DNA of 64,000 bases from Clostridia bacterium DTU025 (GTDB lineage: Bacteria > Bacillota > DTU025). The stretch is taken from the NCBI GenBank assembly GCA_001513145.1, contig LFSP01000032.1:84088-148087 (forward strand), in the 5' to 3' direction. Position 1 is the first letter of the stretch, and each line of letters begins with the position of its first letter. A model generated the notes under the pieces. The model worked only from the letters and a program-made list of their open reading frames with translations, did no database searches and was not told where the DNA came from. This document shows, piece by piece, positions 59,658 to 64,000 of this stretch. Made by a program: the position numbers and the translations under genes.

Positions 59658-59666
59658 TATAGTATG
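59658..59666 (-). promoter_or_regulatory. Sporulation-type -10 box before the tiny membrane proteins
   Basis: CATACTATA matches CATANNNTA of sigma-K/sigma-E -10 boxes; AC 17 bases upstream suits sigma-K. About 110 bases before the first start codon. Confidence 0.4.
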
Positions 59667-59848
59667 AGGGCACTGGCAGTTGTGTCAGTTGTGTTGCACG
59701 CAGTTCGTCGAAGCTACCTGCGGACCACTCCCCCGAAGCTGGTGGCCGCCACACACCCCGCCTGCCGAGGCACCACCACCGATCCCCCCTCGTCCCCCGG
59801 CCGGCAGCGCGACACATGCCGACAGCGTGCTGGCGCGAGCGGCGCGGT

Positions 59849-60040
59849 TCCCGTGAACGTGTCGGTGCCACCAACACGATCACGTCGAACATGTCGGCGG
59901 CACTGACACGATCCCGATGACCATGTCGGTGACACCGACACAGTGACAACGAACATGTCGGTCAGACGAACACTATCGCGATGAATGTGCTGCCGACACC
60001 GACACGATTGCACCGAACGTGTCGGTCTGGGCGGCATGGT
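59849..60040. repeat. Degenerate 32-bp palindromic tandem repeat, block 1 (six units)
   Basis: Six consecutive units of exactly 32 bases start at 59849, 59881, 59913, 59945, 59977 and 60009. Consensus core GTGTCGGT-NNN-ACCGACAC is a dyad, preceded by CGAAC and ended by GAT. Individual units differ at many positions, but length is strictly kept. One or two weaker units may precede (59817-59848). Confidence 0.85.
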
Positions 60041-60156
60041 CGCCATCCCCCTCTCACTGGAGACTGGACCGTGCGCGTCGTCCTGTGCAGGAGTCGCAGC
60101 TACACGCGGCGCAGACCGCCGCGCGCCCTGGCGTCTTCGATCGGCAGTGTAGCCTA

Positions 60157-60284
60157 TGCCGAGAACGTGTCGGTAGCGCCAACACAAGAGCTGCGACCGT
60201 GTCGGTAGTACCAGCACGGTCGCGCCGAATCTGTCGGCGGCACCGACACAATCCCCTTGAGCGTGTCGCTCCGACCGACACAGC
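60157..60284. repeat. Degenerate 32-bp palindromic tandem repeat, block 2 (four units)
   Basis: Four units of exactly 32 bases at 60157, 60189, 60221 and 60253 with the same core. The 116-base gap from block 1 holds no recognisable units, and the blocks are not in 32-base register with each other. Confidence 0.85.
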
Positions 60285-60343
60285 CGCTATGCGAGCCGGC
60301 TGAGGCGAACCCGGCCCAGATCCCTTGATAACTCAACAATCGC

Positions 60344-60373
60344 AAAGGCCCCCACTTCAGTGGGGGCCTTCCA
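60344..60373 (-). terminator. Intrinsic terminator of the nfn-fhs operon
   Basis: AAGGCCCCCAC/GTGGGGGCCTT, an 11-base stem with a 4-base loop, followed on the minus strand by TGCG after TTT. It lies 30 bases after the fhs stop. Confidence 0.85.
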
Positions 60374-60402
60374 CATATGCCTCCTCGGCTTTTCGGCGCC
60401 GG

Positions 60403-62073
60403 CTAGAACAGCCCGACTATGCGCCCATCCTCGTTGATGTCGACAGCCTCGGCCGCTGGCACCTTGGGCAGCCCGGGCATGGTCATGATCTCCCCGGTCA
60501 GGCACACCAGGAAGCCGGCGCCTGCCGACACCCTGACCTCCCTGATGGTGAGCTCCCAGCCCTTGGGGGCGCCCTTGAGGTCCGGGTTGTCTGACAAGGA
60601 GTGCTGCGTCTTCGCCATGCATATCGGCAGCTTGTCGAAGCCCAGCTTGGTCAGGCGGGCGATATCCTTGTCGGCGGAGGCGGTGTAAACGACGCCGTCT
60701 GCACCGTAGATCTCCCTGGCCAGGATCTCGATCTTCTCCTTGATGGGCAGCGCCGGATCGTATATCGGAGCGAAGTTGTTCTCGTCGTGCTCCAGCGCAG
60801 CCAGGATCTCCTTGGCGAGCTCGATGCCGCCCTCGCCGCCCTTGGCCACAACCTCCGAGATAGCGCTGCGCACGCCCATGGCATCGCAGTGCTTCTTCAC
60901 CAGGGCAAGCTCCTCGGGCTCGTCGGTGGGGAACCTGTTGATGGCCACCACGATGGGCAAGCCGAACTTCTTCAGGTTCTCGATGTGTTTGTCGAGGTTC
61001 GCGCATCCGCGCTCCAAGGCCTCGAGGTTGGTCTCAGCCACCTTGGCCTTTGGCACGCCGCCGTGCATGTTCAGGGCCCGCACCGACGCCACCAGCACCG
61101 CGACGTCGGGCTTGATGCCGGTGAACCGATGCACGATGTCGAAGAACTTCTCAGCGCCCAGGTCTGCAGCGAAACCGCCCTCGGTGACCACGTAGTCCGC
61201 AAGGCCCAGGGCCATGCGCGTGGCGATCACCGAGTTGTTGCCGTGCGCGATGTTGGCGAACGGACCGCCGTGCACGAACGCCGGCTGCCCCTCCAGGGTC
61301 TGCACCAGGTTGGGCTTGAGGGCGTCCTTGAGGAGCACCGCCATGGCACCCACGGCCTTGAGGTCAGCCGCGGTCACCGGCTTGCCATCTCTGGTGTAGG
61401 CCACCACGAGGCGGCCCAGCCGCTCCTTGAGGTCGGTCATGCCTGTGGCCAAGCAGAGCACGGCCATGACCTCCGACGCCACGCTGATGTCGAAGCCGGT
61501 CTCCCTGGGAACGCCGTTGGCGGTTCCACCCAGGCCGCACACGATGTAACGAAGCTGGCGGTCGTTGATGTCCATCACACGGCGCCACACGACCCTGCGG
61601 GTGTCGATGCCCAGCTCGTTGCCTTGCTGGATGTGATTGTCCACCATCGCCGCAAGCAGGTTGTGCGCTGCGGTGACGGCGTGGATATCGCCGGTGAAGT
61701 GCAGGTTGATGTCCTCCATGGGGACGACCTGCGAGTATCCGCCGCCGGCCGCGCCGCCCTTCACCCCGAAGGTGGGCCCCAAAGACGGCTCCCTCAGCGC
61801 CACGATGACCTTCTTGCCCAGCTTGCCCAGAGCCTGCGTGATCCCCACGGCCGTGCACGTCTTCCCCTCACCTGCGGGAGTAGCCGTGATGGCGGTAGTG
61901 TAGATCAGCTTACCCCTGGGTCCGGCAGGCAGCCTATTGAGCACCTTCAGCGAGACCTTAGCCTTGTTCCTGCCGTAGAACTCGATCTCGTCCTCGGCCA
62001 GACCAGCATCGCGCGCCACGTCGGCAATTGGGCGCAGTTTCGTCGACTGCGCGATCTCGATATCGCTCAACAT
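60403..62073 (-). CDS. fhs: Formate--tetrahydrofolate ligase
   Basis: ATP-dependent ligase making 10-formyl-THF from formate and THF, the second step of the methyl branch of the Wood-Ljungdahl pathway. It also serves one-carbon anabolism or, in reverse, ATP formation. Signatures are [17 protein letters not shown] (ATP site) and [20 protein letters not shown] near residue 100. 556 residues, the usual length. It follows nfnB by 7 bases, so one operon is likely. Alone, fhs does not prove acetogenesis; no other Wood-Ljungdahl gene is in the window. Confidence 0.97.
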   Translation of the reverse strand: MLSDIEIAQSTKLRPIADVARDAGLAEDEIEFYGRNKAKVSLKVLNRLPAGPRGKLIYTTAITATPAGEGKTCTAVGITQALGKLGKKVIVALREPSLGPTFGVKGGAAGGGYSQVVPMEDINLHFTGDIHAVTAAHNLLAAMVDNHIQQGNELGIDTRRVVWRRVMDINDRQLRYIVCGLGGTANGVPRETGFDISVASEVMAVLCLATGMTDLKERLGRLVVAYTRDGKPVTAADLKAVGAMAVLLKDALKPNLVQTLEGQPAFVHGGPFANIAHGNNSVIATRMALGLADYVVTEGGFAADLGAEKFFDIVHRFTGIKPDVAVLVASVRALNMHGGVPKAKVAETNLEALERGCANLDKHIENLKKFGLPIVVAINRFPTDEPEELALVKKHCDAMGVRSAISEVVAKGGEGGIELAKEILAALEHDENNFAPIYDPALPIKEKIEILAREIYGADGVVYTASADKDIARLTKLGFDKLPICMAKTQHSLSDNPDLKGAPKGWELTIREVRVSAGAGFLVCLTGEIMTMPGLPKVPAAEAVDINEDGRIVGLF

Positions 62074-62080
62074 TCGGACT

Positions 62081-63529
62081 TCACACCTCCGGGTTTTTCT
62101 GTTGTGACCTCAGCCATCTGTCGATGCCCTGAGCGGCGCGTTTTCCCGCCCCCATGGCACTGATGACTGTGGCGGCTCCAGTAACGATGTCGCCTCCGGC
62201 GTACACGCCTGGAATGCTCGTGGCTCCGTATTCGTCATAGGTGACGATGTTACCTTTGTCGTTCACCACCAAGCCTTTCGTGCGACGCGTGAGCACCGGG
62301 TTAGGCCCCTGCCCCACCGCTACGATGACGGTGTCGACATCAAGCACAAACTCCGAGCCTTTGACCACCACAGGGCGGCGCCGGCCGCTTGCATCGGGCT
62401 CACCCAGCTCCATCCTCACGCACTCCATGCCCCCAACAGCCCCTCGTCCGTTGTCAAGGATCCGCGTGGGGTTAGTGAGGAGCATGAACTCGACGCCTTC
62501 CTCCTCGGCGTTCTCGATCTCCTCAATTCGTGCGGGCATCTCTTTTCGGGAACGCCTGTACACAATCAGCACCCGCTCCGCGCCTAGCCTCAGCGACGTG
62601 CGGGCAGCATCCATCGCGACGTTACCTGCGCCGACCACGGCCACCCTGCGGCCCACCTTCACCGGTGTGTCGTACTCCGGGAACAGGTAGCCCTTCATCA
62701 AGTTTACCCTGGTAAGAAACTCGTTTGCGCTGTATACGCCGTTTAGGTTCTCGCCGGGGATTCCTAAGAAATATGGAAGACCGGCCCCGGCGCCTATAAA
62801 TGCCGCCTGGTACTGGCCTGACTCCAGCAGCTCGTTGAGGTTCACGGTCATCCCAACCACTACGTTGGTGATGATGTTCGCCCCCAGAGACTTGACGTAC
62901 TCAACTTCCTCGTCGATGATCCTCTTCGGCAACCTGAACTCGGGGATGCCGTAGCGGAGCACCCCGCCGGTGTCGTGCAGCGACTCGAAGACGTCCACGG
63001 CATATCCGCACGCGGCCAGCTCAGCTGCACACGTCAGCCCTGCCGGACCTGACCCGATCACGGCAACCCGCGCCGTGGGCTGGCCGGGGGTGCAGTAGGC
63101 ACCTGCGCCGGTGGAGTGCGATTCCCCGCGCTTTCGCCGAGCCTCGCGGGTGTAGTCCGCGACGAAACGCTCCAGCATGCCTATGGCCACCGGCTCGAAC
63201 TTGCGCCCTAGCACGCACACCTGCTCGCACTGGGTCTCCTGCGGGCATACCCTTCCACATATAGCTGGGAGACTGTTCTTCTCCTTTATCTTGGCGTCGG
63301 CCTCTTCAAACTTCCCTTCCGCGGCCAGCGCCAGAAACTCCGGGATCGGCACCTCCACCGGACAACCGGCCACGCATGGGCGGGTCTTGCATTTCAGGCA
63401 GCGCTGCGCTTCTCGCCGCGCCTGCTCTGGAGTTAGGCCCAGGGCCACCTCGTCGAAGTTGTGTCGGCGAACCTCAGGCGCTTGCTTGGGCATCTGCGCC
63501 CTGGGCACTATCTCTCTTGGCATCTGCAT
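62081..63529 (-). CDS. nfnB: NfnB / GltD-like FAD and iron-sulfur oxidoreductase subunit
   Basis: 482 residues related to the small subunit of glutamate synthase. The N-terminus holds iron-sulfur cysteines ([30 protein letters not shown]), then an FAD site ([18 protein letters not shown]) and an NADP site ([21 protein letters not shown]). Because the adjacent overlapping gene is an NfnA-type subunit, I read the pair as NfnAB, the bifurcating NADH-dependent reduced ferredoxin:NADP+ oxidoreductase. NADPH-dependent glutamate synthase is the alternative name in many databases. Starts at 63529 or 63523 are both possible; overlap with nfnA is 22 bases. Confidence 0.88.
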   Translation of the reverse strand: MQMPREIVPRAQMPKQAPEVRRHNFDEVALGLTPEQARREAQRCLKCKTRPCVAGCPVEVPIPEFLALAAEGKFEEADAKIKEKNSLPAICGRVCPQETQCEQVCVLGRKFEPVAIGMLERFVADYTREARRKRGESHSTGAGAYCTPGQPTARVAVIGSGPAGLTCAAELAACGYAVDVFESLHDTGGVLRYGIPEFRLPKRIIDEEVEYVKSLGANIITNVVVGMTVNLNELLESGQYQAAFIGAGAGLPYFLGIPGENLNGVYSANEFLTRVNLMKGYLFPEYDTPVKVGRRVAVVGAGNVAMDAARTSLRLGAERVLIVYRRSRKEMPARIEEIENAEEEGVEFMLLTNPTRILDNGRGAVGGMECVRMELGEPDASGRRRPVVVKGSEFVLDVDTVIVAVGQGPNPVLTRRTKGLVVNDKGNIVTYDEYGATSIPGVYAGGDIVTGAATVISAMGAGKRAAQGIDRWLRSQQKNPEV

Positions 63530-64000
63530 GCACCCTCCCCGCGCTGGTACCTGTCCTTGGCAACCCTCTCCTCATCACAGAAGAATGCCTGTCTGGCGCA
63601 AAGCTCATCGAAGTCTACCTTATGGCCGTCGAAGTCTGGCCCGTCTACGCAAGAGAACTTGACCTCGCCGTCGACGGTTACCCGGCAGCACCCGCACATT
63701 CCGGTGCCGTCGACCATCACGGCGTTGAGGCTTACGATGGTCGGGATGTCATGTTTCGCGGTGACCTTGCAGACAGCCTGCATCATACGGACCGGACCGA
63801 TGGCTATGGCCTGGTCGAACTTGCGCCCCGCCTCCAGCAGCCGCTGGAGCGCGCCGGTCACGAAGCCGTGATAGCCGTAGCTACCATCGTCAGTGGCGTA
63901 GACCACCTCATGGCTGGCCGCCTCAACCTCGTCGCACATGATCAGCAGATCCTTCGTACGGGCGCCAACGATGGTAGTCACACGCGAGCCTGCTTCCTTA
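63508..64000 (-). CDS. nfnA: NfnA-type subunit (FAD, 2Fe-2S), N-terminus beyond window
   Basis: C-terminal 163 codons of a ferredoxin-NADP+ reductase-type subunit (sulfide dehydrogenase/DHODH electron-transfer family). The frame is open to the right edge (KEAGSR then VTTIVGARTKDLLI), so the GTG at 63981 is internal. The NAD-binding part ends with AIGPVRMMQAV, and a 2Fe-2S site follows in GTGMCGCCRVTV plus C in FSCVDGPDFDGHKVDF. About 280 residues would be expected in full. It partners nfnB. Confidence 0.88.
   Translation of the reverse strand, partial: KEAGSRVTTIVGARTKDLLIMCDEVEAASHEVVYATDDGSYGYHGFVTGALQRLLEAGRKFDQAIAIGPVRMMQAVCKVTAKHDIPTIVSLNAVMVDGTGMCGCCRVTVDGEVKFSCVDGPDFDGHKVDFDELCARQAFFCDEERVAKDRYQRGEGACRCQER

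Larger units (their letters stand above)
59549..60343. other. Gene-free stretch with repeat array
   Basis: Nearly 800 bases between the fhs terminator and the tiny-protein genes. It contains the two blocks of 32-bp repeats and the sporulation-like promoter. Open frames here are by-products of the repeats: a 32-base unit shifts frame each time, and no ribosome-binding site or known protein pattern appears. Confidence 0.7.

Noticed and set aside
59714-60217. Open frame of 167 codons across the repeat array
   Set aside because: It reads through 32-base repeats that change frame at every unit, is rich in Arg, Cys and Ser as expected from the repeat, and has no ribosome-binding site.
59849-60284. 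Repeat array read as CRISPR
   Set aside because: No constant direct repeat alternating with unique spacers; units are contiguous, degenerate throughout, and no cas gene is present.
60601-62163. Long plus-strand open frame (520 codons) opposite fhs, and similar ones opposite rpoB, rpoC, tuf and rng
   Set aside because: Typical antisense frames in GC-rich genes with strong third-position bias; no Shine-Dalgarno and no family resemblance, while the minus-strand genes are certain.

Overview
This 64 kb window looks like a chromosomal core region of an anaerobic, spore-forming, high-GC member of the Bacillota (Clostridia-like; I cannot name a genus). Evidence: Firmicutes gene orders (rpmG-secE-nusG-rplKAJL-rpoBC-L7Ae-like-rpsLG-fusA-tuf-S10 operon; ytxC-thrS and infC-rpmI-rplT; maf-radC-mreBCD-pbp2-minCDE-rodA-M50 protease-rng-rplU-prp-rpmA), L27 with a cleavable N-terminal extension next to its Prp protease, T-box leaders, sporulation-type genes (ytxC, SpoIVFB-like protease), and anaerobic energy genes (Rnf, NfnAB, formate-THF ligase). 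Every gene I can support, protein or RNA, lies on the minus strand, so transcription runs from high to low coordinates throughout.

Layout in transcription order, right to left: 64000-60403 nfnA (partial)-nfnB-fhs, ending in an intrinsic terminator; 60342-59549 a gene-free stretch with two blocks of degenerate 32-bp palindromic repeats; 59548-59221 two tiny membrane proteins behind a sporulation-like promoter; 58917-53876 rnfCDGEAB; 53752-36500 the maf/radC/Mre/Min/RodA cell-shape cluster running into RNase E/G and L21-Prp-L27; 36374-32500 a UPF0182 membrane protein and an OGG-type DNA glycosylase; 32427-31874 six tRNAs; 31753-30788 ytxC; 30691-28431 a threonine T-box and thrS; 28278-26840 a structured leader and infC-rpmI-rplT; 26783-25872 a SpoU methyltransferase; 25822-25350 five tRNAs; 25300-24550 a gene-poor spacer with short palindromes and a possible small RNA; 24542-20766 a tyrosine-type T-box, an SSF symporter and a DUF362/metallo-beta-lactamase fusion; 20583-1 the rpmG-secE-nusG-rplKAJL-rpoBC-str-S10 block, cut in rpsC.

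The genes form three programmes. Most are the transcription and translation machinery, with RNA control visible: an L10 leader attenuator, an infC leader attenuator, an AUC start for infC, and T-boxes whose UGGN bulges match the discriminator bases of tRNA-Thr and tRNA-Tyr genes in this same window. The second is cell elongation and division-site selection. The third is anaerobic redox metabolism: Rnf couples ferredoxin and NAD to an ion gradient, NfnAB links ferredoxin, NADH and NADPH, and formate-THF ligase feeds one-carbon metabolism.

The least explained features are the 32-bp repeat array at 59849-60284, the fused DUF362/MBL gene with a well-placed internal start, the recurring CGACCC-N6-GGGTCG palindrome, a palindrome over the predicted rpoBC transcription start, and the candidate small RNA at 24594-24781.
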